DNA from: Dechloromonas denitrificans
GTDB lineage: Bacteria > Pseudomonadota > Gammaproteobacteria > Burkholderiales > Rhodocyclaceae
DNA: 64,000 nucleotides
Direction: 5' to 3'
NCBI RefSeq assembly: GCF_020510665.1
Contig: NZ_CP075187.1
Location: 3,169,001 to 3,233,000 of the forward strand
Part shown: positions 1-7,689 of the stretch, one piece after another
Position numbering within the stretch: position 1 is the stretch's first letter
How the letters are laid out: every line of letters starts with the position of its first letter
Notes under the pieces: generated by a model
Seen by the model: only the letters and a program-made list of their open reading frames with translations
The model's database searches: none
What the model was told of the DNA's origin: nothing
Program-made: the position numbers and the translations under genes

Positions 1-1385
1 TGGGTACGGTTGATGAACTGGCAGAATTCGAGCAACGGCTCAATCTGGCGCGGCTGGACGCGATGCGCGAAGCCTTCCTCGAAAGCCGCCTGGAACAGCG
101 AAATATGGCGTTCGCCGGCATAGGTGCCGAGCGCCTGGAGAGTCGCCGCGCCAATCCCGCGCTTCGGCGTTGTGGCGGCACGGATGAAGGCCGGATCGTC
201 ATCTTCGTTGGTCAGCAAACGTAGATAAGCGATGATGTCCTTGATCTCGGCCTTGTCGAAGAAGGATTTGCCGCCGGAGAGCAAATAGGGAATCCGGTGG
301 TCGCGCAGGTATTCCTCGAAGGTTCTTGCCTGGTGGTTCGAACGATAGAGGATGGCGTAGTCCTTGAACTTGCCGCGATGCTCGAAGCGATGCGCCTGCA
401 GCTTCATGATCACGCCTTCGGCCTCGGCATCGTTGTCGCGGCAGGTTGTCACATGGATAGGCTCGCCCAAGCCAAGCTCGGACCACAGCTTCTTGTCGAA
501 CAGCTTTTCATTGTTGGCAATGACGTTGTTCGCCGCCTTGAGGATTGTCACGGTCGACCGGTAATTTTGCTCGAGTTTGATCACCTTGAGCGCCGGGAAT
601 TCGGTCGGCAGCTTCTTCAGGTTTTCAATGTCGGCACCGCGCCAGCCGTAGATCGCCTGATCGTCGTCACCCACGGCGGTAAACTGGGCACGGACCCCGG
701 TCAGCAACTTGAGCAACTGGTATTGGCAGGCGTTGGTGTCCTGGTATTCATCGACCAGCAGGTAGCGCAGGCGGTTCTGCCACTTGTCGGCAATCTCCGG
801 ATGTTCGCTGAACAGCTTGACCGGCAGACCGATCAGGTCATCGAAATCGACCGCCTGATAAGCCTTAAGCGTCGCTTCGTAGGAGAGGTAGGCATGGGCG
901 GCCAGTTTTTCGTGCTCGTCGCGCGCCATGTGCAACGCACCTTCGGGAGTCACCAGCGCATTTTTCCAGTTCGAAATGATCGATTGCAAAATACGCAGCG
1001 TGGCCTTGTCGACCGTACCGGCCACCTCACCGATGATGCCGCCGCAATCGGCCGAGTCGAAAATCGAAAAGCGCGGCTTGTAGCCGAGCGCCTTGGCCTC
1101 CTCACGCAGGATGCGCACACCGAGCGAGTGGAAGGTCGAGATTTGCAGCTCGTCGGCCAGCGGCTTGGAGAGAATCTTGCCGATCCGCTCCTGCATTTCC
1201 TTCGCCGCCTTGTTGGTAAAGGTGATGGCGGCAACGTTACGTGGCTGGAAACCGCACTCCTGGACGAGATAGGCGATCTTCTGCGTAATCACCCGCGTTT
1301 TGCCCGAGCCGGCACCGGCGAGCACCAACAAGGGGCCGTCGAGGTAGTGGATTGCTTCGCGTTGCTGAGGATTGAGGCCGGACAT
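1..1385 (-). CDS. rep: ATP-dependent DNA helicase Rep (UvrD/Rep superfamily 1A), C-terminus outside window
   Basis: Translating the minus strand from the ATG at 1385 gives a protein opening MSGLNPQQREAIHYLDGP. It contains the Walker A motif GAGSGKT (about residues 23-29), TFTNKAAKEM (motif Ia), DEYQDTN (motif II), QAIYGWRGAD (motif III) and QNYRS (motif IV). This order is diagnostic of 3'-5' SF1A helicases, and the N-terminus matches Rep better than UvrD or PcrA. Rep removes proteins ahead of replication forks and helps restart them. About 461 of the usual ~670 residues are present; the gene runs off the left edge. A long plus-strand ORF over the same bases (297-1472) is an antisense shadow. 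The family is secure; Rep versus UvrD is likely but not certain. Confidence 0.9.
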   Translation of the reverse strand, partial: MSGLNPQQREAIHYLDGPLLVLAGAGSGKTRVITQKIAYLVQECGFQPRNVAAITFTNKAAKEMQERIGKILSKPLADELQISTFHSLGVRILREEAKALGYKPRFSIFDSADCGGIIGEVAGTVDKATLRILQSIISNWKNALVTPEGALHMARDEHEKLAAHAYLSYEATLKAYQAVDFDDLIGLPVKLFSEHPEIADKWQNRLRYLLVDEYQDTNACQYQLLKLLTGVRAQFTAVGDDDQAIYGWRGADIENLKKLPTEFPALKVIKLEQNYRSTVTILKAANNVIANNEKLFDKKLWSELGLGEPIHVTTCRDNDAEAEGVIMKLQAHRFEHRGKFKDYAILYRSNHQARTFEEYLRDHRIPYLLSGGKSFFDKAEIKDIIAYLRLLTNEDDDPAFIRAATTPKRGIGAATLQALGTYAGERHISLFQAAFEEGFAHRVQPRQIEPLLEFCQFINRT

Positions 1386-1393
1386 CGGGATCG

Positions 1394-1423
1394 AAAACGA
1401 AGCGCCCCGGATGAGCGGGGCGC
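1394..1423 (-). terminator. Possible intrinsic terminator upstream of rep
   Basis: An 8-bp GC stem (gcgccccg / cggggcgc, 1402-1423) is followed on the minus strand by TTCGTTTTC. It lies between the end of the small gene at 1484 and the rep start at 1385, so it may end the upstream transcript. The T-run is interrupted, hence moderate confidence. Confidence 0.4.
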
Positions 1424-1483
1424 GAATTTGAATCAGCTAATTTTAGCAGCCAGGCCGCGTCGCACGGACTAAATCAACGAGCA

Positions 1484-1801
1484 TCACACCGTGTCATCGA
1501 CATGCGGCAGCGCCAGACTGAGTGCCCGCAGCTTGATCAAGGCCTCACCATGCCCACCCAGCACAACCAGACGCGCGGCCACACTTCGGGCCTCCTGCAA
1601 GACCTGCTGACTGCCTTCGAAGGGGCCGAGCGAACGGGCATCGACCTCGGCCATTTCCTGTTGCAGGCTGCGCTGGCGGTCGTTCTCGACGGCCGCCAGC
1701 GCCTCGACCCGGCGAATCTGCTCGCCATGTGGCTGGCGCAAGCTTTCCCTGGCATCAATCGCCCGGGGCTGCGTCGTCGAATCAAGGCGTTTCAGTTGCA
1801 T
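1484..1801 (-). CDS. Hypothetical protein, 105 aa
   Basis: I do not recognise a family. The reading frame has the strong G/C third-position preference of the neighbouring genes across its whole length, which supports real coding. The protein is mostly helical in character, charged and rich in Arg/Glu/Gln in the middle. It has no signal peptide, membrane segment or cysteine. It lies 48 bp downstream of the DUF4197 gene and about 100 bp upstream of rep on the same strand. A plus-strand ORF over the same DNA (1502-2452) spans two minus-strand genes and is a shadow. Confidence 0.55.
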   Translation of the reverse strand: MQLKRLDSTTQPRAIDARESLRQPHGEQIRRVEALAAVENDRQRSLQQEMAEVDARSLGPFEGSQQVLQEARSVAARLVVLGGHGEALIKLRALSLALPHVDDTV

Positions 1802-1849
1802 TCCAGTCTCCTGACTGTATTGACGGCGGCTGAAACGCCCGACTTTAAT

Positions 1850-2536
1850 TTACAGGGCGCCGAACACTTTCTTGAGCAGCGAGCTGCCGGCCCCAAGCGG
1901 GTTGGCGCGGAGTTTCTTTTCTTCCTCGGCGATCATCGCAAACAGGCCATCCATCGCCTTTTGCGTGACATAACCATCGAGGTCGGCATCTTTCTGGTCA
2001 ATCAGGCCGCTGCTTGCCGCCTTGCCGGCAAAAGCGTTGTATTGCCCGGCCAGATCAAGCTTCTGGGTCGATGCCTTGACGATAGGCATGAACTTGGCGG
2101 TCAGTTGCTCGGTCGATGTCCGCTTGAAATATTGCGTCACGCTGTCTTCACCGCCGGTCAGGATGCCCTTGGCGTCCTGCACGCTCATCTTCTTGATCGA
2201 GTCGCTGAGAATCGGCTTGGCTTCAGCCACGGCCTGCTCAGCCGCATGGTTCATCGTTTCGATCAACTGGTCGGCCTGCTTGCCCATGCCGAACATGCGC
2301 AGCCCTTTCTCTGCCTTGTCGAGATAGCCCGGCAACGGAATCTTGACCTTGCTGTTGCCAAGGAATCCACCCTCCTTGCCGAGCGAGGCCACGGCATAGT
2401 CAGCCCCCTTGGCCAGAGCTTCCTTGACGCCGGCGCTGGCATCGCCGCTTGAAATGACATCCAGCGCCCCGGCCTGGGCGAATGCTGCGGTCAACGTCAG
2501 GCAAAGGGCAAAAACGGTTTTTTGAAGGATACGCAT
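1850..2536 (-). CDS. DUF4197 family exported protein
   Basis: The protein is about 228 aa with an N-terminal signal peptide (MRILQKTVFALCLTLTAA, likely cleaved after AFAQA). The DUF4197 body follows, ending GAGSSLLKKVFGAL. The family is periplasmic or envelope-associated with no established function. I chose the ATG at 2536 rather than the in-frame upstream one at 2560. It is preceded at good spacing by GGAGAT and places the signal peptide at the N-terminus. It starts 24 bp after pilU ends on the same strand, so co-transcription with pilT/pilU is possible, though a role in piliation is not shown. Confidence 0.8.
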   Translation of the reverse strand: MRILQKTVFALCLTLTAAFAQAGALDVISSGDASAGVKEALAKGADYAVASLGKEGGFLGNSKVKIPLPGYLDKAEKGLRMFGMGKQADQLIETMNHAAEQAVAEAKPILSDSIKKMSVQDAKGILTGGEDSVTQYFKRTSTEQLTAKFMPIVKASTQKLDLAGQYNAFAGKAASSGLIDQKDADLDGYVTQKAMDGLFAMIAEEEKKLRANPLGAGSSLLKKVFGAL

Positions 2537-2560
2537 GGAAATCTCCGCGGATAAAAACAA

Positions 2561-3697
2561 TCAGACGATATCGAGATGGTTCAGACCGCTACTCAGGTCA
2601 CGATCCTTCGACTCCTTGCCATACAACTTGATCTGCAAGCGCAGGTCATTGAGCGAATCGGCGTTGCGCAATGCATCTTCATAGCTGATCTTGCCGGCTT
2701 CGTAGAGATCGAACAGGGCCTGGTCGAAGGTCTGCATGCCCAGCTCGCGCGACTTCTTCATGATTTCCTTGATCTCATGCACCTCGCCACGGAAGATCAG
2801 ATCGGCGATCAGCGGCGAATTGAGCATCACCTCGATCGCGGCAACCCGCCCCTTGCCGTCTTTCTTGGGCAGCAGGCGCTGGGAAACCATGGCCCGCATA
2901 TTGAGCGACAGATCCATCAGCAATTGCTGGCGACGCTCTTCGGGGAAGAAATTGATGATCCGGTCGATCGCCTGATTGGCGCTGTTGGCGTGCAACGTAG
3001 CCAGCGCCAGGTGGCCGGTTTCGGCGAAGGCGATGGCGTAATCCATCGTGTTGCGGTCGCGGATTTCGCCCATCAGGATGACATCCGGTGCCTGGCGCAG
3101 GGTGTTCTTCAAGGCCGGCCCCCAGTCGTCAGTATCAACGCCGACTTCGCGCTGCGTCACGATGCAGTTCTTGTGCTCGTGCACATATTCGATCGGGTCT
3201 TCGATGGTGATGATGTGGCCGAAGGAATTCTCGTTGCGGTAATCGACCAAGGCAGCCAGCGAGGTCGTCTTGCCGGTACCGGTGCCGCCGACGAAGATGA
3301 TCAGGCCGCGCTTGCTCATCGCCAGATCCTTGAGCACCGGCGGCATGTGCAACTCATCGAGTGTCGGAATCGTCATGTTGATCGTCCGGCACACGACACC
3401 GACGCGACCTTGCTGCACCAGCGCATTGACCCGGAAGCGCCCGATACCGGAAGGCGAAATGGCGAAATTGCACTCCTTGGTCGCCTCGAACTCGGCCGCC
3501 TGGCGGTCGTTCATGATCGAGCGGGCCAGCTCGGCGGTGTGTTGTGCCGTCAATACCTGGTTCGACACCGGCGTCACCTTGCCATCGATCTTGATCGCTG
3601 GTGCAAAACCGGCGGCGATGAACAAATCGGAGCCTTTCTTTTGCGACATCAGGCGCAAAAGATCGTGCATGAACTTCATTGCCTGATCGCGTTCCAT
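2561..3697 (-). CDS. pilU: Type IV pilus retraction ATPase PilU
   Basis: This 378-aa PilT/PilU-type hexameric ATPase powers pilus retraction from the cytoplasmic face of the pilus machine. Visible motifs are the Walker A GGTGTGKTTS (about residue 137-146), the Asp box ITIEDPIEYVHEH, the Walker B-like DVILMGEIRD and the His box GHLALATLHANSA. The C-terminal tail after the ATPase core is longer than in PilT, and the gene directly follows pilT; both identify it as PilU. AAGGA lies upstream of the ATG at 3697. The spacing to pilT is 30 bp, so they form one operon. PilU works with PilT and is usually not sufficient alone. Confidence 0.93.
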   Translation of the reverse strand: MERDQAMKFMHDLLRLMSQKKGSDLFIAAGFAPAIKIDGKVTPVSNQVLTAQHTAELARSIMNDRQAAEFEATKECNFAISPSGIGRFRVNALVQQGRVGVVCRTINMTIPTLDELHMPPVLKDLAMSKRGLIIFVGGTGTGKTTSLAALVDYRNENSFGHIITIEDPIEYVHEHKNCIVTQREVGVDTDDWGPALKNTLRQAPDVILMGEIRDRNTMDYAIAFAETGHLALATLHANSANQAIDRIINFFPEERRQQLLMDLSLNMRAMVSQRLLPKKDGKGRVAAIEVMLNSPLIADLIFRGEVHEIKEIMKKSRELGMQTFDQALFDLYEAGKISYEDALRNADSLNDLRLQIKLYGKESKDRDLSSGLNHLDIV

Positions 3698-3727
3698 ATT
3701 TTTCCTTGGTTTTTATGCCGCGACCGA

Positions 3728-4771
3728 TCAGGCCGGGAAAGCATCCTTGTTCGATGCCTTGTTGCGGGCATCGTTGCTCGAAACAATACCGCGCCGAACC
3801 ATGTCCAGCAGATTCTGATCCAGCGTCTGCATGCCGACATTCTGGCCGGTCTGGATCGCCGAATACATCTGCGCCACCTTGTTTTCACGAATCAGGTTAC
3901 GGATGGCCGGCGTGCCGATCATGATTTCATGGGCGGCCACGCGACCGGCGCCATCCTTGGTCTTGAGCAGGGTCTGCGAAATGACGGCGCGCAGCGACTC
4001 GGACAGCATCGAACGAACCATTTCCTTTTCTGCCGCCGGGAAAACGTCAACGATACGGTCGACCGTCTTGGCAGCCGAAGAAGTGTGCAGCGTGCCGAAT
4101 ACCAGGTGGCCGGTTTCGGCCGCCGTCAGAGCCAGGCGGATGGTTTCGAGGTCGCGCATTTCGCCGACCAGGATCACGTCCGGATCTTCGCGCAGCGCCG
4201 AGCGCAGGGCGTTCGAGAAAGACAGGGTATGCGGCCCGACTTCACGCTGGTTGATCAGGCACTTCTTGGCATCGTGCACAAATTCGATCGGGTCCTCGAC
4301 CGTCAGGATATGACCATAGTGGTTCTCATTGACGTGATTGACCATCGCCGCCAGCGTCGTCGACTTGCCCGAGCCGGTCGGCCCGGTGACCAGTACGATA
4401 CCGCGCGGATACTCGGAAATTTCGCGGAAAATCTTCGGACAGTTGAGCTCTTCCAGCGTCATGACCTTGGTCGGAATGGTCCGGAAAACGGCGCCGGCAC
4501 CCCGCTGCTGGTTGAAGGCATTGACCCGGAAACGCGCCAGGTTGGGAATTTCGAAGGAGAAGTCGCACTCCAGCGTTTCTTCATAAACCTTGCGCTGGCC
4601 GTCATTCATGATGTCATAGACCATGCCATGAACATCTTTGTGCTCCATCGGCGGCAGGTTGATCCGCCGAACATCGCCGTGCACCCGGATCATGGGCGGC
4701 AGGCCGGCCGACAGGTGCAAGTCGGAAGCCTTGTTCTTGACGCTGAAAGCCAGCAGTTCGGTAATGTCCAT
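3728..4771 (-). CDS. pilT: Type IV pilus retraction ATPase PilT
   Basis: This 347-aa hexameric ATPase depolymerises type IV pili, driving twitching motility and DNA or surface pull-in. The protein starts MDITELLAFSVKNKASDLHLS, typical of PilT. It carries VTGPTGSGKSTT (Walker A), TVEDPIEFVH (Asp box), VILVGEMRDLETI (Walker B) and AETGHLVFGTLHTSSA (His box). The C-terminus contains the retraction-associated segment AIRNLIRENKVAQM. AAGGA precedes the ATG. It is divergent from yggS, the usual arrangement in beta- and gammaproteobacteria. Confidence 0.96.
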   Translation of the reverse strand: MDITELLAFSVKNKASDLHLSAGLPPMIRVHGDVRRINLPPMEHKDVHGMVYDIMNDGQRKVYEETLECDFSFEIPNLARFRVNAFNQQRGAGAVFRTIPTKVMTLEELNCPKIFREISEYPRGIVLVTGPTGSGKSTTLAAMVNHVNENHYGHILTVEDPIEFVHDAKKCLINQREVGPHTLSFSNALRSALREDPDVILVGEMRDLETIRLALTAAETGHLVFGTLHTSSAAKTVDRIVDVFPAAEKEMVRSMLSESLRAVISQTLLKTKDGAGRVAAHEIMIGTPAIRNLIRENKVAQMYSAIQTGQNVGMQTLDQNLLDMVRRGIVSSNDARNKASNKDAFPA

Positions 4772-4790
4772 GGATCGTCCTTGAGGCGCG

Positions 4791-4818
4791 TGTATACTGG
4801 AAACTGACGTAATTCCAA
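4791..4818 (-). promoter_or_regulatory. Predicted sigma70-type promoter of pilT
   Basis: On the minus strand TTGGAA (4813-4818) is separated by 16 bp from TATACA (4791-4796), about 20 bp upstream of the pilT ATG. The same 53-bp gap must hold the yggS promoter reading the other way; TATACT at 4793-4798 could serve as its -10, but I see no good -35. Confidence 0.45.
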
Positions 4819-4824
4819 AAGATT

Positions 4825-5514
4825 ATGAGCGCAATCGCTACCAACCTGCAAGCAATCAGGGAACGCATCGCCCGGGCCGCCATCGCAGCCGGTCGTGCGC
4901 CCGATTCCGTCCATTTGCTGGCCGTCAGCAAGACCAAGCCGCTGGCCGATGTCCTGACGGCAGGCGCAGCCGGACAGCATGCCTTTGGCGAAAATTATCT
5001 CCAGGAAGGTAGCGAAAAGGCGCTTGCCACGGTCGACCACGGTTTTGAATGGCATTTCATCGGCCCGCTGCAAAGTAACAAGACCCGCCAGGTCGCCGAA
5101 CACTTCGCCTGGGTCCATTCGATCGAGCGCCTGAAGATTGCCGAACGCCTGTCAGCCCAGCGCCCCATCGGGTTGCCGCCGCTTCAGGTGTGCGTCCAGG
5201 TTAATGTTTCCGGCGAAGCCAGCAAAAGCGGCTGCGCCCCGGATGAAGCGGTCGCCCTGTGTCTGGCCGTCGCCGCCCTGCCCAAGCTGAACCTGCGCGG
5301 CCTGATGGCAATTCCCGAACCCTGCGATGACCCGGCCGCACAACGCGAACCTTTTCGTCGGCTCAAACTGATCGCCGACGCAGTACGGGCAGCCGGCGTG
5401 CCGCTCGACACCCTTTCCATGGGCATGTCCCACGATCTTGAAGCTGCCGTTGCCGAAGGTGCGACGATTGTCCGCATCGGCACGGCCATTTTTGGTGAAA
5501 GAAACGACACATGA
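4825..5514 (+). CDS. yggS: YggS-family pyridoxal phosphate homeostasis protein
   Basis: This 229-aa single-domain alanine-racemase-fold protein binds PLP and influences PLP and amino acid homeostasis rather than catalysing a known reaction. Key pieces are LLAVSKTKP (containing the PLP lysine), HAFGENYLQE, WHFIGPLQSNK and the phosphate-binding C-terminal SMGMSHDLEAAVAEGATIVR with RIGTAIFG. The first gene of a tight run, it overlaps proC by 4 bp (ATGA). The pilT-yggS-proC-yggT order is widely conserved. Confidence 0.93.
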   Translation: MSAIATNLQAIRERIARAAIAAGRAPDSVHLLAVSKTKPLADVLTAGAAGQHAFGENYLQEGSEKALATVDHGFEWHFIGPLQSNKTRQVAEHFAWVHSIERLKIAERLSAQRPIGLPPLQVCVQVNVSGEASKSGCAPDEAVALCLAVAALPKLNLRGLMAIPEPCDDPAAQREPFRRLKLIADAVRAAGVPLDTLSMGMSHDLEAAVAEGATIVRIGTAIFGERNDT

Positions 5515-6323
5515 AGATTACTTTTCTTGGCGGCGGCAATATGGCCAACGCGCTGATCGGCGGCATGCTGAAACAGGGGTTTGTCGCAGCAGATATCAAT
5601 GTCATCGATCCAGGCAGCGAAGCCCGTGAAAAGCTGAGCGCAACTTACGCGGTCAACTGCTACGCGGCAGCCGAATTGCTGCCCGCCGTCGGCGACCTGC
5701 TGGTGCTCGCCGTCAAGCCGCAACAGATGAAAGAAGCTGTCGTACCGCTCGTCGGCAAGCTCGGCCAGGCGGTTGTCGTCAGCATCGCTGCCGGCCTCGA
5801 CCTGGAAACGCTGGCACGCTTCCTCGGCGGCCATCGCCATATCGTCCGGTGCATGCCGAACACCCCGGCCCTGATCGGCGCCGGCATTACCGGCCTTTGC
5901 CCGCTGCCGGAAGTCAGCCAAGCCGAACGCGAAGCGGCCGACCGCGTGCTGCGCGCCGTCGGCAGCACTGTCTGGATCGATGACGAAGGCAAGATGGACG
6001 GCGTCACCGCCGTTTCGGGCAGCGGCCCGGCCTACGTCTTCCTGTTCATCGAGGCACTGCAGCAGGCGGCAGCCGACCTCGGCTTCACACCGGAACAAGG
6101 CCGCCAACTGGCCATCGAAACCGTCCAGGGCGCGGCCGCCCTCGCCGCTCAATCGCCAGAACCCGCTTCCGTACTGCGCGAACGGGTCACCTCGAAAGGC
6201 GGCACCACGGCAGCTGCCTTGCAGGTGATGGCCGACAAAGGCGTCAAGGAAGGCATCATCGCCGGCGTCATGGCGGCTGAAGCCCGTGGTCAGGAACTTG
6301 GCAAGCTGCTCGGAGCCGCCTGA
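5511..6323 (+). CDS. proC: Pyrroline-5-carboxylate reductase
   Basis: This is the last step of proline synthesis, reducing 1-pyrroline-5-carboxylate with NAD(P)H in the cytoplasm. At 270 aa it has the usual length. The N-terminal Rossmann motif is FLGGGNMANALIGG, with VLAVKPQQM and RCMPNTPALIGAG following. The C-terminal catalytic and dimerisation helix bundle contains AVSGSGPAYVF and VTSKGGTTAAAL. Overlap with yggS implies translational coupling; yggT starts 2 bp after the stop. Confidence 0.96.
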   Translation: MKITFLGGGNMANALIGGMLKQGFVAADINVIDPGSEAREKLSATYAVNCYAAAELLPAVGDLLVLAVKPQQMKEAVVPLVGKLGQAVVVSIAAGLDLETLARFLGGHRHIVRCMPNTPALIGAGITGLCPLPEVSQAEREAADRVLRAVGSTVWIDDEGKMDGVTAVSGSGPAYVFLFIEALQQAAADLGFTPEQGRQLAIETVQGAAALAAQSPEPASVLRERVTSKGGTTAAALQVMADKGVKEGIIAGVMAAEARGQELGKLLGAA

Positions 6324-6325
6324 GC

Positions 6326-6859
6326 ATGCAGCCGGTGATCTTTCTGCTCGACGCTGTCGTCAGTTTCTTCTGCACCCTGTTCCTGCTGCGTTTCATGATG
6401 CAGGCGATGCGCGTTTCGTTTTCCGGCCAGCTCGGTAACTTCGTCGTGGCGCTGACCAACTGGGCCGTCAAGCCGCTACGCCGGGTAATCCCCGGGGCTG
6501 GCGGTTTCGACTGGGCCAGCTTACTGGCCGCGCTGGCCATGCAGGTGCTGCTTTCCGGGCTGTTGATCGGACTTTCCCCGGTTGCGCTATCGGCCGACCC
6601 AGCCAGCCTGGCATTGATGGTCGCGTGGTTCAGCGTACGTGCCGTGCTTCGACTGGGCGTCTATATCCTGATCGGCGCCCTGATCCTGCAGGCCGTCCTG
6701 TCATGGATCAATCCCTATTCGCCGCTGAGCGCCCCGGCGCACCAGCTGACCCGGCCCCTGCTCGATCCGATCCGACGTTTCGTCCCGCTGATTTCCGGCA
6801 TCGACCTGTCACCGCTGGTCGCCATCCTGCTGCTGCAAGTTGCCCTGATGTTCCTCTGA
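6326..6859 (+). CDS. yggT: YggT family integral membrane protein
   Basis: A 177-aa membrane protein made of two YGGT repeats, each with a hydrophobic pair of helices around a conserved turn (NWAVKPLRRVIPG in repeat 1; LTRPLLDPIRRFVP in repeat 2). E. coli YggT has been linked to osmotic tolerance; the molecular role is unknown. It sits between proC and the DUF167 gene with almost no spacing. Confidence 0.9.
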   Translation: MQPVIFLLDAVVSFFCTLFLLRFMMQAMRVSFSGQLGNFVVALTNWAVKPLRRVIPGAGGFDWASLLAALAMQVLLSGLLIGLSPVALSADPASLALMVAWFSVRAVLRLGVYILIGALILQAVLSWINPYSPLSAPAHQLTRPLLDPIRRFVPLISGIDLSPLVAILLLQVALMFL

Positions 6860-6866
6860 GATCAAT

Positions 6867-7160
6867 TTGAGCGACTGGTTCCGCCTCGCGGCCGATGGCC
6901 GCATCACCTTGACGCTGCACATTCAGCCCGGCGCAAAAAAGACCGAATTTGCCGGGCTGCATGGCGATGCGCTGAAAATCCGGCTGGCTGCACCGCCGGT
7001 CGATGGCAAGGCCAATGAAGCCCTGGTCAAATTCGTTGCCGAGGTGCTCGGTTTGCCGAAATCCGCGGTCAACCTGAAAAGCGGCCAGACTTCGCGCCGC
7101 AAGATCCTGGAAGTCACCGGCAGCGACAGTCAGGCCATCGCCCGATTGCTGACGCTGTAA
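6867..7160 (+). CDS. yggU: DUF167 (YggU) family protein, TTG start
   Basis: A 97-aa small alpha/beta protein. The family signature is visible as LHIQPGAKKTEFAG, then RLAAPPVDGKANEALVKFVA and LKSGQTSRRKILEV. Function is not established. The start is TTG at 6867; no ATG precedes the conserved region, and the spacing to yggT (7 bp) fits. Last gene of the yggS operon. Confidence 0.88.
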   Translation: MSDWFRLAADGRITLTLHIQPGAKKTEFAGLHGDALKIRLAAPPVDGKANEALVKFVAEVLGLPKSAVNLKSGQTSRRKILEVTGSDSQAIARLLTL

Positions 7161-7188
7161 AGCAAAAGCGGCGGAACAAGCCGCCGCT
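7161..7188 (-). terminator. Intrinsic terminator of the comEA-like gene
   Basis: A perfect 8-bp stem (agcggcgg / ccgccgct, 7167-7188) with a 6-nt loop is followed on the minus strand by TTTTGCTTT. It lies between convergent yggU and comEA; the T-run is on the comEA side only. Confidence 0.65.
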
Positions 7189-7211
7189 CTGCCATTGATC
7201 CAGATGATGAT

Positions 7212-7550
7212 TTACTTGCTGCCCGGTGCAGCCGGCTTTGGCGGCTTGGCCACAGGGGCGACAGCAGCAGGAGTCGCTTTGGGTGCGCTGGCGCCGGCAC
7301 CGCCCACCGTCAGTTCACCCTGCATCTTGGCGACACTTTTGGCTCCGAAGCCCTTGACGCCTTTGAGGTCATCGACCGACTTGAACGGGCCGTTCTTGGT
7401 GCGGTAATCGACGATTGCCTTGGCTTTGGCCGGCCCCAAACCCTTCACTGCTTCAAGTTCAGCCGCCGTTGCAGAGTTGAGGTCGACCGCAGCAAATGCA
7501 AAATTGATGCTGGCCAGCATGGCAAGAATCAGGGTCAGAATGGTTTTCAT
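7212..7550 (-). CDS. comEA: ComEA-type helix-hairpin-helix DNA-binding protein
   Basis: A 112-aa exported protein with signal peptide MKTILTLILAMLASINFAFA, mature start AVDLN, and a tandem helix-hairpin-helix domain (ELEAVKGLGPAKAKAIVDYR, then DLKGVKGFGAKSVAKM). A Pro/Ala/Lys tail ends it. Such proteins bind double-stranded DNA in the periplasm during natural transformation, though short HhH proteins also exist outside competence. The ATG at 7550 is preferred over 7598 because it puts the signal peptide at the N-terminus and has GGGAGG upstream. It stands alone, bracketed by terminators. Confidence 0.82.
   Translation of the reverse strand: MKTILTLILAMLASINFAFAAVDLNSATAAELEAVKGLGPAKAKAIVDYRTKNGPFKSVDDLKGVKGFGAKSVAKMQGELTVGGAGASAPKATPAAVAPVAKPPKPAAPGSK
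7482..7494. repeat. Dispersed 13-bp word GTCGACCGCAGCA (first of 8 exact copies)
   Basis: Exact copies in either orientation start at 7482, 8083, 13885, 15817, 27919, 31116, 38613 and 53222. One-mismatch copies start at 2483, 8883, 15614, 16561, 27532, 37977, 45330, 45782, 46976, 52657, 54481, 59272 and 63016. Coding copies read as Ala-Ala-Val-Asp, Ser-Thr-Ala-Ala or Leu-Arg-Ser-Thr, so the frame varies. Two copies are non-coding: 38613 in the TPP riboswitch and 59272 after mpl. The word contains the palindrome GTCGAC. Function unknown. Confidence 0.7.
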
Positions 7551-7585
7551 GAATGTGTTGCCTCCCGGAAGGATGAATGCGTCAA

Positions 7586-7624
7586 TGAAAAATGGCATTC
7601 CAGCCTTGCAGCCAGAATGCCATT
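7586..7624 (-). terminator. Intrinsic terminator after pyrC'
   Basis: A 10-bp inverted repeat (aatggcattc 7591-7600 / gaatgccatt 7615-7624) with a 14-nt spacer is followed on the minus strand by TTTTTC. It would end the pyrR-pyrB-pyrC' transcript before comEA. A second 9-bp inverted repeat (7646-7654 / 7668-7676) in an AT-rich stretch just upstream lacks a clean T-run and may belong to the comEA promoter region. Confidence 0.55.
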
Positions 7625-7689
7625 CGCATCATACAACCCGGTTTTAAATGCAAATGTAATTATTTGTTTTGCATTTTTGAGCCAGGAAA

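Noticed and set aside
2576..4807. 743-codon plus-strand ORF opposite pilT/pilU
   Set aside because: It is the antisense frame of two clearly recognised ATPases with matching motifs. The amino acid composition is unnatural and no family motif is visible. High G+C codon usage makes such shadows long.
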